Part shown: one piece after another, positions 1-6,041 of the stretch | How the letters are laid out: each line of letters begins with the position of its first letter | How positions within the stretch are numbered: position 1 is the first letter of the stretch | Assembly: GCA_014377055.1 (NCBI GenBank) | Contig: JACMQJ010000390.1 | Location: forward strand, 1-6,857 | Direction of reading: 5' to 3' | DNA length: 6,857 nt | Origin: Candidatus Sericytochromatia bacterium | GTDB lineage: Bacteria; Cyanobacteriota; Sericytochromatia; UBA7694; JACMQJ01 | Program-made: the position numbers and the translations under genes | Notes under the pieces: generated by a model | The model's input: only the letters and a program-made list of their open reading frames with translations | Database searches by the model: none | Told to the model about the DNA's origin: nothing

Positions 1-319
1 AATTAGACTGAACCCATTGTGATCCAATATCAGCTAGTGCCAATGGTGATGTATAGTTACGCCAATCTTTAGGTAAAGAATTTATATCAACATTATCTAT
101 TTTAATTGTATCAGGTATTTCAATCTCTAAAATACTTAAGTCATTAGGAATTAATGCAGGGCTTGTGTGTACTAATAGCTCAAGAGTAGCAAGACTTCTA
201 CTCTCTGAGGTATATAATAGTGATATACCCTTATGATTCCATCTACCACCATATAATCTTGCTCCTGTACCTGTAAGATCTCTGATATGTTGTTCTTTGG
301 CGATTCTATATAATTTCAC
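1..319 (-). CDS. RES-domain toxin of a type II toxin-antitoxin system (3' part missing)
   Basis: I read this frame directly from the minus strand: a GTG start at 319 and 106 codons before the window edge cuts it off. The N-terminus KLYRIAKEQ, then RLYGGRWNHKG (residues 21-31) and SLATLELLVH (42-51), are hallmark RES-domain segments. R26 and E47 are the expected Arg and Glu of the R-E-S triad; the conserved Ser would lie beyond the window. Characterised RES toxins (for example MbcT) destroy NAD+ in the cytoplasm, and the paired Xre/MbcA/ParS-type antitoxin blocks the active site. The gene lies 18 bp after the antitoxin stop, in the same frame, with no convincing ribosome binding site, so translation may be coupled to the antitoxin. 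GTG is the only plausible start between that stop and the conserved YRI motif. NAD+ breakdown is inferred from the family; whether the C-terminus is intact cannot be judged. Confidence 0.9.
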   Translation of the reverse strand, partial: MKLYRIAKEQHIRDLTGTGARLYGGRWNHKGISLLYTSESRSLATLELLVHTSPALIPNDLSILEIEIPDTIKIDNVDINSLPKDWRNYTSPLALADIGSQWVQSN

Positions 320-337
320 TATTAATAAACCATAACT

Positions 338-772
338 TTAAGAATAAACACCATATTCAATTCTTCCCAATTCATCAAAAACCATCTCTATACCATATTG
401 GTTTTCGAGTAATTCAAAAGGCTTTTTATTGGATAGAGCAAGATTAGGATGATTAAGCCAAATAACAAATTTGTTTTTTTCACCAAAGACATTTACACCT
501 TTTGTAACCAATTCAGCTAATTTAAGTAAATGTTCAGATATTGTAGAATCTAAAAGTTTATTAGAGTTTTTGTATCTTTGTAATGTTCTCAAACTAACAG
601 GAAATATTTTTTCAATATCTTTTTTTGAAAAATCAATATAGTCAGCAAAATAATCTAAAGAATCTCTAGGTATACCTGTGACACTTAGTTGAAAAAAATC
701 CATTCTGTTGTTTAATGTTGTGCCAAGAACTTCTTTACCACCAAGTATATTGTCTATACTTAACAATGACAT
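338..772 (-). CDS. Xre/MbcA/ParS-family (DUF2384) antitoxin
   Basis: This 144-aa protein is the antitoxin for the adjoining RES toxin. Residues about 48-67 (FSKKDIEKIFPVSLRTLQRY) fit the Xre-like helix-turn-helix of this family. The C-terminal half (about 85-144) carries the toxin-binding signature: VFGEKNKFVIWLNHPN, LALSNKKPFELLEN, and the terminal LGRIEYGVYS that normally plugs the toxin's NAD+ pocket. The frame is open to an ATG at 796, but I chose the ATG at 772. It has a GAGG Shine-Dalgarno at 784-781 with an 8-base spacer, whereas 796 lies at the predicted transcription start and inside an operator arm. Family antitoxins repress their own operon, and the perfect inverted repeat around this promoter fits that. 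The antitoxin is encoded first, as usual for Xre-RES pairs. Family assignment is very secure; start choice is fairly secure. Confidence 0.93.
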   Translation of the reverse strand: MSLLSIDNILGGKEVLGTTLNNRMDFFQLSVTGIPRDSLDYFADYIDFSKKDIEKIFPVSLRTLQRYKNSNKLLDSTISEHLLKLAELVTKGVNVFGEKNKFVIWLNHPNLALSNKKPFELLENQYGIEMVFDELGRIEYGVYS

Positions 773-780
773 AATTAATA

Positions 781-784
781 CCTC
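781..784 (-). promoter_or_regulatory. Ribosome binding site that sets the antitoxin start
   Basis: On the minus strand AAAGAGG precedes the ATG at 772, with the GAGG core 8 bases from the start codon. This is one of the best Shine-Dalgarno matches in the window and argues against the in-frame ATG at 796, which has none. Its upstream bases (785-787) overlap the proximal arm of the operator repeat. Confidence 0.75.
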
Positions 785-829
785 TTTATGCGACATACGC
801 TTAAATTATAACGCTAAATGTCGCATAAA
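785..829. repeat. Perfect 12-bp inverted repeat, likely antitoxin operator
   Basis: The arms TTTATGCGACAT (785-796) and ATGTCGCATAAA (818-829) are exact reverse complements separated by 21 bp, with centres 33 bp apart, about three helical turns. Each arm also holds an internal ATG-N3-CAT half palindrome, so each could bind a dimer. The pair brackets the -10 box of the toxin-antitoxin promoter: one arm covers the predicted start of transcription and the edge of the ribosome binding site, the other lies in the spacer and touches the -35 box. The placement fits repression by the helix-turn-helix antitoxin. The repeat is seen directly; the binding protein is inferred. Confidence 0.8.
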
Positions 830-833
830 TCAA
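805..833 (-). promoter_or_regulatory. Sigma-70-type promoter of the toxin-antitoxin operon
   Basis: On the minus strand a -35 box TTGATT (833-828) and a perfect -10 box TATAAT (810-805) are separated by exactly 17 bp. The expected transcription start is near 798, giving a leader of about 26 nt before the antitoxin ATG at 772. The promoter sits in the 80-bp gap after the exonuclease gene, so the operon need not depend on upstream transcription. Confidence 0.75.
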
Positions 834-852
834 ATTTTAAATACGATAATAA

Positions 853-1689
853 TTAAATAGTGTAGATAATTTTAAGTATTTTACTAAGCTTAAAATTTCT
901 TTTTTCACCTCTAAGATGACAAAAAGCCTCCAAATAAATTTTATTCTTTAATTTAAGAAGATTTATTGGTGTTATTTCACGCTCAGATATTTCACCATCT
1001 ACTTTTTTGTAAGTTATTTTAACCTTTTGATTATTGATAATCGCATCTTTAACCCATAAATAATATTCAGGAATATCTATTTTTTCATGCTCTTTAGTTA
1101 TAATATCAAATCCAATGGGGGTATCATATTTCATTACTTCATCGAGCATAATTGTATTATCATTAAATAGCTTAATTATTTCTAAAAATACTTTCATACA
1201 ATATTCGGCATCATTAATGGCTCTATGATAGGTAAGTCCCTCAAAGCCAAAATATTCTGTCAAGGTTTTTAATTTGTAATTTGGTGAGTCTTTGACTAAA
1301 TTTTTGGCTAAAAGCCTAGTATCTAAAACTATATTATCAGGAAAAGGACTATTTTGTTTCATAAGGCAATAAGATATAAAACTAACATCAAAAATAGAGT
1401 TATGAGCAATAACTACACAATCATCAATAAAGTTAATAAAATCAGGTAAAACTTCTTCAATAGAGGGCTTATCTTTGATCATATCATAATCAATTTGATG
1501 AACATTGTATGATTCGATACTAATTGGAGCATTTGGGTTTACAAGAGTTTCAAATCTTGCTATCTCACCTGACAAATTAAACTTAATTGCCCCTATCTCA
1601 ATTATTTTGCAAGTAATAGGAAAGAGTCCTGTTGTTTCTAGGTCAAATGAAACAAAGGTTATATCTTCTAAATTTTTATATCTATTCAA
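853..1689 (-). CDS. DEDDh 3'-5' exonuclease (DnaQ/epsilon-like) with C-terminal WYL-like domain
   Basis: The 278-aa protein has an N-terminal exonuclease domain (about 11-175) with every DEDDh element: ExoI FDLETTG (D16, E18), ExoII AHNSIFD (N97, D101) and ExoIII YHRAINDAEY (H155, D160). It should cut single-stranded or mismatched DNA ends with two metal ions. Residues 220-272 (KVKITYKKVDGEISEREITP, then IYLEAFCHLRGEKRNFKLSK) resemble a WYL domain, a fold that senses nucleic acid or ligands, so this is not the plain replicative epsilon subunit. The gene starts 39 bp after the HEAT-like gene and is probably cotranscribed with it. The only start before the catalytic aspartate is TTG at 1689, with in-frame stops just upstream. 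An ATG at 1699 with a nearby GGA is out of frame because of an A6 run; one A fewer would give MKNLNRYKN. Exonuclease assignment is secure, WYL likely, start uncertain. Confidence 0.88.
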   Translation of the reverse strand: MNRYKNLEDITFVSFDLETTGLFPITCKIIEIGAIKFNLSGEIARFETLVNPNAPISIESYNVHQIDYDMIKDKPSIEEVLPDFINFIDDCVVIAHNSIFDVSFISYCLMKQNSPFPDNIVLDTRLLAKNLVKDSPNYKLKTLTEYFGFEGLTYHRAINDAEYCMKVFLEIIKLFNDNTIMLDEVMKYDTPIGFDIITKEHEKIDIPEYYLWVKDAIINNQKVKITYKKVDGEISEREITPINLLKLKNKIYLEAFCHLRGEKRNFKLSKILKIIYTI

Positions 1690-1728
1690 ATTTTTTCATT
1701 AGTCCAAAACATAATTTATGATTTTAAT

Positions 1729-3018
1729 TTATTGTTGTTGCTCATCTTGTACTTTTTTTCTTAAAGTATAATATGTTGTATTTCTTTCAGCTGTACATAA
1801 GATTGCGGCTGCAGAATTACAGCTTAACTCCCATCTTTTTATATCTTCATTTTCAAGGTATTTTAGCGAACAATATTTATCGATAATTATAATTGAACTC
1901 ATTTTGCCAAATTTTATTAAGATTTGAATAGCTACTTTTATTTTTTCTAGTTGTTGATCGGAGCAATTATCAATATTATCAATGGAAATTAATATTTTAT
2001 CCAAAATCTCTGATACATTTTGATCATTAATCAAACCTAAAACTTGTAAATCTTCAAGGGTATCAAATTCAAGACTACTATTTTTAACTTTATCTTCAAG
2101 CTCTTTGATAGCTTCTTTATCACTAAATGCAGCTAAAGCATATTTAACATTTTTTTCTAAGGCTGGATTATTTTTTAATTGCTTAATAATGTCAATAGTC
2201 GATCTTGAACCTATTTGTATAACTTGATTGATGGCAGTATTAGCAACATCATTAGAGCTATCATGCAAAAATAATTTTATTAGATCAATTCCTCTATTAT
2301 CCTCGATCATTCTGATAATAGTCTTTTTTACTTCATCATTACTCTTTGAAAATTGATTAAAATAAATTTGAGCTTTATTAAAATCAATAAATTTTAATTT
2401 TTGCAAATACTCTATTTTTGGCTCATTTGTATTAGAAAAAAACTCATCAACAATATTTTTACCTTCATTTTTATTAAATTGATAGAGAGCAATACCACAA
2501 GCAAATTTTTCAAAGTCATCTGTTACAGTTTTTAAGTGTTCCTCAATTTGTGCTATAGATTGTGAGCCTTTAACCCCAGATATAGCAAATAAAATAGCTA
2601 TCCTTAACCTTAATTCTTTGTGCTTAAGTCCTGCTAATAAAAAATCAGCTGAATTGGAATCACTAAAAACGCCAAGAAAATAGATTATCTCTTCTCTTTG
2701 CTCAAGACTAATATCTTGGTCGTCATCAAGAGCTATTTTTATCAGATTTTCTGAGAGTCGCCATCCCCCTCTTTCATAAAGTTTTTCTAAACAAAATATT
2801 TTATTGTTTATATCAGGTTCTTGCATACCTGTAGCAAAAAACCTTTTTCCTTCTGGTGTATCAATATTCCATACAGACTGTTCTACAGTTCTTCTTATCG
2901 CTGGATTTGGGTGTTTTAAACCTTGTCTAAAAATATTCCAGCAGTTAGCAATAATAGCTTCATAATTAATTTCAGGCTCTTTTACCTGTTTTTTTGAGAG
3001 AAAATCTAAAAATCCCAT
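1729..3018 (-). CDS. HEAT-repeat-like alpha-solenoid protein, function unknown
   Basis: This 429-aa protein has no signal peptide or membrane segment and should be cytoplasmic. It starts MGFLDFLSKK, a short amphipathic head, then consists almost entirely of paired helices. HEAT-like units are visible around residues 28-52 (GLKHPNPAIRRTVEQSVWNI), 105-150 (ending LRLRIAILFAISGVKGSQS), 227-270 (HDSSNDVANTAINQVIQIGS) and 288-310. Such solenoids act as protein- or nucleic-acid-binding scaffolds; no catalytic motif is seen. The C-terminus is polar (VQDEQQQ). The ATG at 3018 is preceded by AAGAAG at a suitable distance. It lies 39 bp upstream of the exonuclease-WYL gene on the same strand with no terminator between, so the two may work together, though this is only inferred from position. 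I do not recognise a named family. Confidence 0.75.
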   Translation of the reverse strand: MGFLDFLSKKQVKEPEINYEAIIANCWNIFRQGLKHPNPAIRRTVEQSVWNIDTPEGKRFFATGMQEPDINNKIFCLEKLYERGGWRLSENLIKIALDDDQDISLEQREEIIYFLGVFSDSNSADFLLAGLKHKELRLRIAILFAISGVKGSQSIAQIEEHLKTVTDDFEKFACGIALYQFNKNEGKNIVDEFFSNTNEPKIEYLQKLKFIDFNKAQIYFNQFSKSNDEVKKTIIRMIEDNRGIDLIKLFLHDSSNDVANTAINQVIQIGSRSTIDIIKQLKNNPALEKNVKYALAAFSDKEAIKELEDKVKNSSLEFDTLEDLQVLGLINDQNVSEILDKILISIDNIDNCSDQQLEKIKVAIQILIKFGKMSSIIIIDKYCSLKYLENEDIKRWELSCNSAAAILCTAERNTTYYTLRKKVQDEQQQ

Positions 3019-3057
3019 TTTTGTCTTCTTTATTAAAATAGTTTACAAGGTTATATT

Positions 3058-3080
3058 TTAGCAAAGATTTGACTTGCTAA
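3058..3080. repeat. Short inverted repeat between the phosphatase and HEAT-like genes
   Basis: TTAGCAA (3058-3064) and TTGCTAA (3074-3080) form a perfect 7-bp stem with a 9-base loop in the 88-bp gap. No U-run follows on either strand, so it is not a standard intrinsic terminator. It could be an operator for the HEAT-like gene or part of a transcript-end structure. The repeat is real; its role is unknown. Confidence 0.4.
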
Positions 3081-3106
3081 CATTAATTTTTAGTAATGAT
3101 AAAAAA

Positions 3107-3952
3107 TTATTTTTTTCTGGTGTATTCGTATTCTACTTTTCCCTTATCATCCAAAAGCTGAAAACGCATATTTTTTTCATCAACTTCAAACCATGAAAAA
3201 CCATAAGATGACTTTGCAAATAAAGAGTTTGAGGCAACTCCAACTTTTCTTAAGCCTGCACCTGTTCCTACAACTAAATAATCAACATTACAAACTTTTT
3301 TTAAATGTTGTTTTGTATGCTCATGTCCACACAAATAAATATCAGCTTTGTTACATGTAGCTTTATCAATTAACATAGCCAAATTACCTGTAGCATTTTT
3401 GTAAACACCATTTGTATAACGTGGATGATGCCCAAAGACAACCTTCCATTTAGCTTTTGATTTACTCACATCTTCTGATACTCTATTGGCTTGAGCTGTA
3501 GTTGGGTCGTTTGTATCTATTGAAAAAAAATCTATATTACCTTTATTAAAATTGTATACTCTAGCAGGCATGACCCATTTTTTACTTTTTTTGCTATAGT
3601 CAATTTCAGCCTGAACATTTCCTCGATAATCATGATTACCTAAAGTAAGGTAAAATTTAAAGTCAAGATCTTTATATGGTTTTTCAAATTTGCTGATAAA
3701 TTGGGGATCATTAACATCTTTAACACCATCATTATAAATATTATCACCTAAAATTAGAGCAAAATCACATCCGTCTTTTGCACATTTTTCTTTAATAGCC
3801 TTAGCTACGGCATACTGTATATCTCCACCAGTACCAGTATCTCCTACAGCAATAAACCTTATTTTATGATCTTTTGAAGGTTTAGCAACAGCAAAATTAA
3901 TATTTTGAGTTAATAAAATAATACCTAAAGTTAATAGTTTAAGAATTTTCAC
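3107..3952 (-). CDS. Secreted purple-acid-phosphatase-like metallophosphatase
   Basis: The 281-aa product begins with a classic signal peptide (KILK, a hydrophobic core, then FAVA before K24), so it should be exported to the periplasm or beyond. The mature part is a calcineurin-like metallophosphoesterase with all seven ligands of the purple acid phosphatase/TRAP type: D38 (GDTGTGG), D70 and Y73 (GDNIY), N106 and H107 (GNHDY), H175 (FGHHP), H210 and H212 (GHEH). The tyrosine two positions after GDN separates this group from ordinary metallophosphatases. At about 258 mature residues it matches the small, mammalian TRAP-like form. Likely role: hydrolysis of phosphomonoesters in the envelope; substrate unknown. 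Five cysteines remain in the mature protein (57, 62, 200, 208, 221), so disulphides are possible. The start is GTG at 3952, with AGAGG 11 bases upstream; no in-frame ATG fits. A TATAGT box at 3993-3988 may be its -10, but no good -35 is seen. Confidence 0.9.
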   Translation of the reverse strand: MKILKLLTLGIILLTQNINFAVAKPSKDHKIRFIAVGDTGTGGDIQYAVAKAIKEKCAKDGCDFALILGDNIYNDGVKDVNDPQFISKFEKPYKDLDFKFYLTLGNHDYRGNVQAEIDYSKKSKKWVMPARVYNFNKGNIDFFSIDTNDPTTAQANRVSEDVSKSKAKWKVVFGHHPRYTNGVYKNATGNLAMLIDKATCNKADIYLCGHEHTKQHLKKVCNVDYLVVGTGAGLRKVGVASNSLFAKSSYGFSWFEVDEKNMRFQLLDDKGKVEYEYTRKK

Positions 3953-4007
3953 TGTATAAAAAACCTCTGTTAATAATAAAAGTCTAAACTATAATTTAAG
4001 TTAAATA

Positions 4008-5246
4008 CTAATTAATTTTAACATCAAACTTTGCCAAAATTCTTACAGCATCAAATGAAGTAAATATACCTTTTACTTTATTATTTTGTGTCACCAAAAC
4101 TCTATGAATATCATTTTCTATCATTAGATTACAAGCATCTTTAACTGTAGTATCTATAGAGGTTTCAATTATTTCTGTGTGCATTAATTCACTGATTGGC
4201 TTGTCTAATATTGCTAATGTATCTTGTTGGAACATATTATTACCTTCTATTGGGAAAGTAGAAACAAGTCCATCATCGAATATATGAGAAATAATATCTG
4301 ACATTGAAATAATACCAATAGGTTGCTTACTATGATAATTAATGACAGGAACACCAGTTATTCTTCTTTTATTAAAAATACTTGCAACTTGCTCAATTGT
4401 CATTGAATCTATTACAGATACAACATTTTTTGTCATTACATCAGAAACTTTTAATATATCACCACTAGGCTCAATTTCATTAGTTTCACCCTCTTCAAGT
4501 AAGGCTGGATCAACCTCAATATTGGCATTTGACAATCTTTGAATTAAGCTTTGAATAATTTTATCTCTAAAGTCATGTTTTTTGTCTTTCTCATCTACCT
4601 TTTTATCTGACATAATTTGATTTGGCTTAGCTAGATGTGGTTTATAGGTTGGATTTTGTTCTAAATTATTATGTGGTGGCGATAATTGGACTGTATCATA
4701 CTCATAATTATTTTGAAATTTGTTTATAGTTAATAAATCTGGGTTATTAGGGATTGAGTTATTAGGTGAATTTTTTAACACTTTTGATTGACTGTTAACA
4801 TCATCTTGAAATTCTGAACCATTTTTTTCTTTTGCCAATCTTTTATTTCGATACTTCTCACTCATGTATCTCCATTGTTCAAGTGCATCAGCAAAATTAA
4901 CTGGATCAGATTTGGCTTGGATTGGTCTGATGGATGTCACGGCACTTATAGCTGGTATACCTTCCATAACACGACCTTCTTGAGAATTAATTTGCTCAAC
5001 TCTCAATCTTTCATCATTTGGAGCAGGTTTTTCTTCATTAACATTTTCATGATTTTCTAAATTAGTATTTTTATTCATCATTTTATTTTCTGGAGTTGGA
5101 GTAGGCTCAGTGGCAGGTAATTGATTGTTTGTTTGATTTTTATTTTCATCAACTACACTGGTAATAGAGGACTTTAGATTTTTTAAAAGCATCATATCAT
5201 CAATACTAAGTGCCTGGTTATCTTGTGTTTTATTTTTTTCGTCCAT
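4008..5246 (-). CDS. CBS-pair protein with a long disordered N-terminal region
   Basis: The 412-aa product has two parts. Residues 1-260 are rich in Asn, Lys, Pro, Gln and Glu and low in hydrophobics, so probably mostly unstructured; a possible helical island lies near 114-140 (DPVNFADALEQWRYMSEKYR) and another near 223-241. Residues 265-325 (VSDVMTKNVVSVIDSMTIEQ, then RRITGVPVIN and PIGIISMSDI) and 350-405 (ISELMHTEIIETSIDTTVKD, then DIHRVLV and VKGIFTSFDAV) are a tandem CBS pair, the module that binds adenine nucleotides and tunes a partner. No enzyme or transporter domain is attached, so it may act on another protein in trans. The frame is open to 5339, but the ATG at 5246 has a strong AGGAG 8 bases upstream and begins a polar protein without the odd hydrophobic extension. 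Partner and ligand are unknown. Confidence 0.85.
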   Translation of the reverse strand: MDEKNKTQDNQALSIDDMMLLKNLKSSITSVVDENKNQTNNQLPATEPTPTPENKMMNKNTNLENHENVNEEKPAPNDERLRVEQINSQEGRVMEGIPAISAVTSIRPIQAKSDPVNFADALEQWRYMSEKYRNKRLAKEKNGSEFQDDVNSQSKVLKNSPNNSIPNNPDLLTINKFQNNYEYDTVQLSPPHNNLEQNPTYKPHLAKPNQIMSDKKVDEKDKKHDFRDKIIQSLIQRLSNANIEVDPALLEEGETNEIEPSGDILKVSDVMTKNVVSVIDSMTIEQVASIFNKRRITGVPVINYHSKQPIGIISMSDIISHIFDDGLVSTFPIEGNNMFQQDTLAILDKPISELMHTEIIETSIDTTVKDACNLMIENDIHRVLVTQNNKVKGIFTSFDAVRILAKFDVKIN

Positions 5247-5254
5247 AATTACGA

Positions 5255-5259
5255 CTCCT
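5255..5259 (-). promoter_or_regulatory. Ribosome binding site that sets the CBS-protein start
   Basis: AGGAG on the minus strand at 5259-5255, 8 bases from the ATG at 5246. It decides the start in favour of MDEKNKTQDN and against the frame-open ATG at 5339, which lies immediately beside the slyD -35 box and has no Shine-Dalgarno. Confidence 0.75.
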
Positions 5260-5278
5260 AACTCAAAATTAATAAAAA

Positions 5279-5340
5279 ACTGATCAGTCTTCACGTTTAG
5301 ATATAAATATATCAGTAATTGAAGCAAATTGTTTAACAAT
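5279..5340. promoter_or_regulatory. Three short palindromes in the CBS/slyD divergent region
   Basis: Within 62 bp there are three symmetric elements: ACTGATCAGT (5279-5288, perfect), GATATA-AA-TATATC (5300-5313) and ATTGTT-T-AACAAT (5328-5340). The last overlaps the slyD -35 box. AT-rich DNA yields some palindromes by chance, but the first and third contain GC bases and are more persuasive. They could be operators for one or both divergent genes. I see no strong promoter for the CBS gene here. Confidence 0.35.
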
Positions 5341-5361
5341 GATTAGCTTAAGTAGTATAAT
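5333..5361 (+). promoter_or_regulatory. Strong sigma-70-type promoter of slyD
   Basis: TTAACA (5333-5338, five of six consensus bases), a 17-bp spacer and a perfect TATAAT (5356-5361). Transcription should start near 5368, giving a leader of about 54 nt before the slyD ATG. The -35 overlaps a 13-bp palindrome. Confidence 0.75.
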
Positions 5362-5421
5362 TTAAAAACGTTATTTTAAGTTATTTAAATATTATAAGAA
5401 TTATATAAGGACGGATTAAAA

Positions 5422-5907
5422 ATGATTGTTGACGAAAATAAAGCTGTAGGCATAGATTATACACTTTATTTAAGTGATGGTAGTGTTGCAGATTCCTCAG
5501 AAGGTGATGAACCTTTATACTTTTTATATGGTCATGGGAATATTGTTCCTGGCTTAGAAAAAGCTTTAACAGGTATGAAGGTTGGCGATGAAAAAGTTGT
5601 CGAAGTAGAACCAGAAGATGCTTACGGTGAGTTTGATGAAGAAGCATTACAAGAAGTTCCTTTAACTGCTTTTCCAGAAGATACCGAATTAGAAGAAGGA
5701 ATGCAATTGGCTTTGATGGATGAAGATGATAATTATATTCCTGCTGTAGTGCATGAAATATTAGAAAAAACAGTTATTATGGACTTAAATCACCCATTAG
5801 CTGGAGAAAAATTAAAATTTAATATCAAAATAGTTGATATAAGAGAAGCTACTGCAGAAGAATTAGAGCATGGACATATTCATGGTGCTGGTGGACATAA
5901 CCACTAA
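5422..5907 (+). CDS. slyD: FKBP-type peptidyl-prolyl isomerase SlyD
   Basis: The 161-aa protein is a cytoplasmic cis-trans prolyl isomerase and chaperone. The split FKBP domain is visible: residues 8-68 (VGIDYTLYLSDGSVADSSEG, then LYFLYGHGNIVPGLEKALTG and VEPEDAYGE) and 123-141 (NHPLAGEKLKFNIKIVDI), with the insert-in-flap chaperone domain between, about 70-120. NHPLAG is diagnostic for the SlyD/FkpB group. The tail HGHIHGAGGHNH (150-161) is a short version of the histidine-rich metal-binding tail that lets E. coli SlyD (196 aa) bind nickel and help hydrogenase maturation; this tail lacks cysteines. The start at 5422 has AAGGA 10 bases upstream. The gene has its own promoter and terminator, so it is monocistronic, and is divergent from the CBS gene. 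Identity is secure; metal trafficking is inferred from the tail. Confidence 0.95.
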   Translation: MIVDENKAVGIDYTLYLSDGSVADSSEGDEPLYFLYGHGNIVPGLEKALTGMKVGDEKVVEVEPEDAYGEFDEEALQEVPLTAFPEDTELEEGMQLALMDEDDNYIPAVVHEILEKTVIMDLNHPLAGEKLKFNIKIVDIREATAEELEHGHIHGAGGHNH

Positions 5908-5920
5908 TCATTTTAAATAT

Positions 5921-5952
5921 AAAAAAGAAGGATAATACTTTCCCTCTTTTTT
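5921..5952 (+). terminator. Intrinsic terminator of slyD
   Basis: The left arm 5921-5932 (AAAAAAGAAGGA) pairs with 5941-5952 (TCCCTCTTTTTT) with one A-C mismatch (5929/5944) and an 8-base loop. The T6 end provides the U-tract, and the A-run on the other side makes it potentially bidirectional. It starts 13 bp after the slyD stop. Confidence 0.75.
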
Positions 5953-5978
5953 AATATACCTCTTTACTTAATAAAACT

Positions 5979-6007
5979 TTGCAACATAACGTAAAGTATA
6001 GTATAGT
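5979..6007 (+). promoter_or_regulatory. Sigma-70-type promoter of the 79-aa gene
   Basis: TTGCAA (5979-5984), a 17-bp spacer and TATAGT (6002-6007). The predicted start near 6014 leaves a leader of about 28 nt. It lies just after the slyD terminator, so the small gene behind it has its own transcription unit. Confidence 0.65.
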
Positions 6008-6041
6008 TACATGTATAAATATTAAGTAACAATTATAAAAA

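Noticed and set aside
773..796. In-frame ATG at 796 as the antitoxin start (eight extra residues, MSHKEVLI)
   Set aside because: It lies at the predicted transcription start and inside an operator arm, has no Shine-Dalgarno, and the ATG at 772 has GAGG at ideal distance.
797..852. Terminator between the exonuclease gene and the toxin-antitoxin operon
   Set aside because: The only hairpin is the operator repeat, and its downstream side has no U-run, so read-through remains possible.
1505..1702. Plus-strand open frame of 65 codons inside the exonuclease gene
   Set aside because: Antisense to well-conserved exonuclease motifs, no ribosome binding site or promoter, no recognisable protein.
3523..3530. 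A8 run in the phosphatase gene as a phase-variation site
   Set aside because: It encodes conserved core residues (DFFS) in an intact frame; runs of this length are common at this base composition.
3994..4006. ATTTAA-G-TTAAAT palindrome just after the CBS stop as terminator or operator
   Set aside because: Pure A/T arms in very AT-rich DNA are expected by chance, and no U-tract follows.
4342..4542. Plus-strand open frame inside the CBS domains (another lies at 4875-5060)
   Set aside because: Antisense to conserved coding sequence, with no initiation signals.
5247..5339. Thirty-one-codon N-terminal extension of the CBS protein starting at 5339
   Set aside because: No ribosome binding site, overlap with the slyD -35 region, and a composition (Leu/Tyr/Phe-rich) unlike the rest; the AGGAG-supported ATG at 5246 is better.
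5381..5647. Minus-strand open frame of 88 codons across slyD
   Set aside because: Shadow of slyD: rich in His, Leu and Gln as expected from the antisense of its codons, and without start signals.
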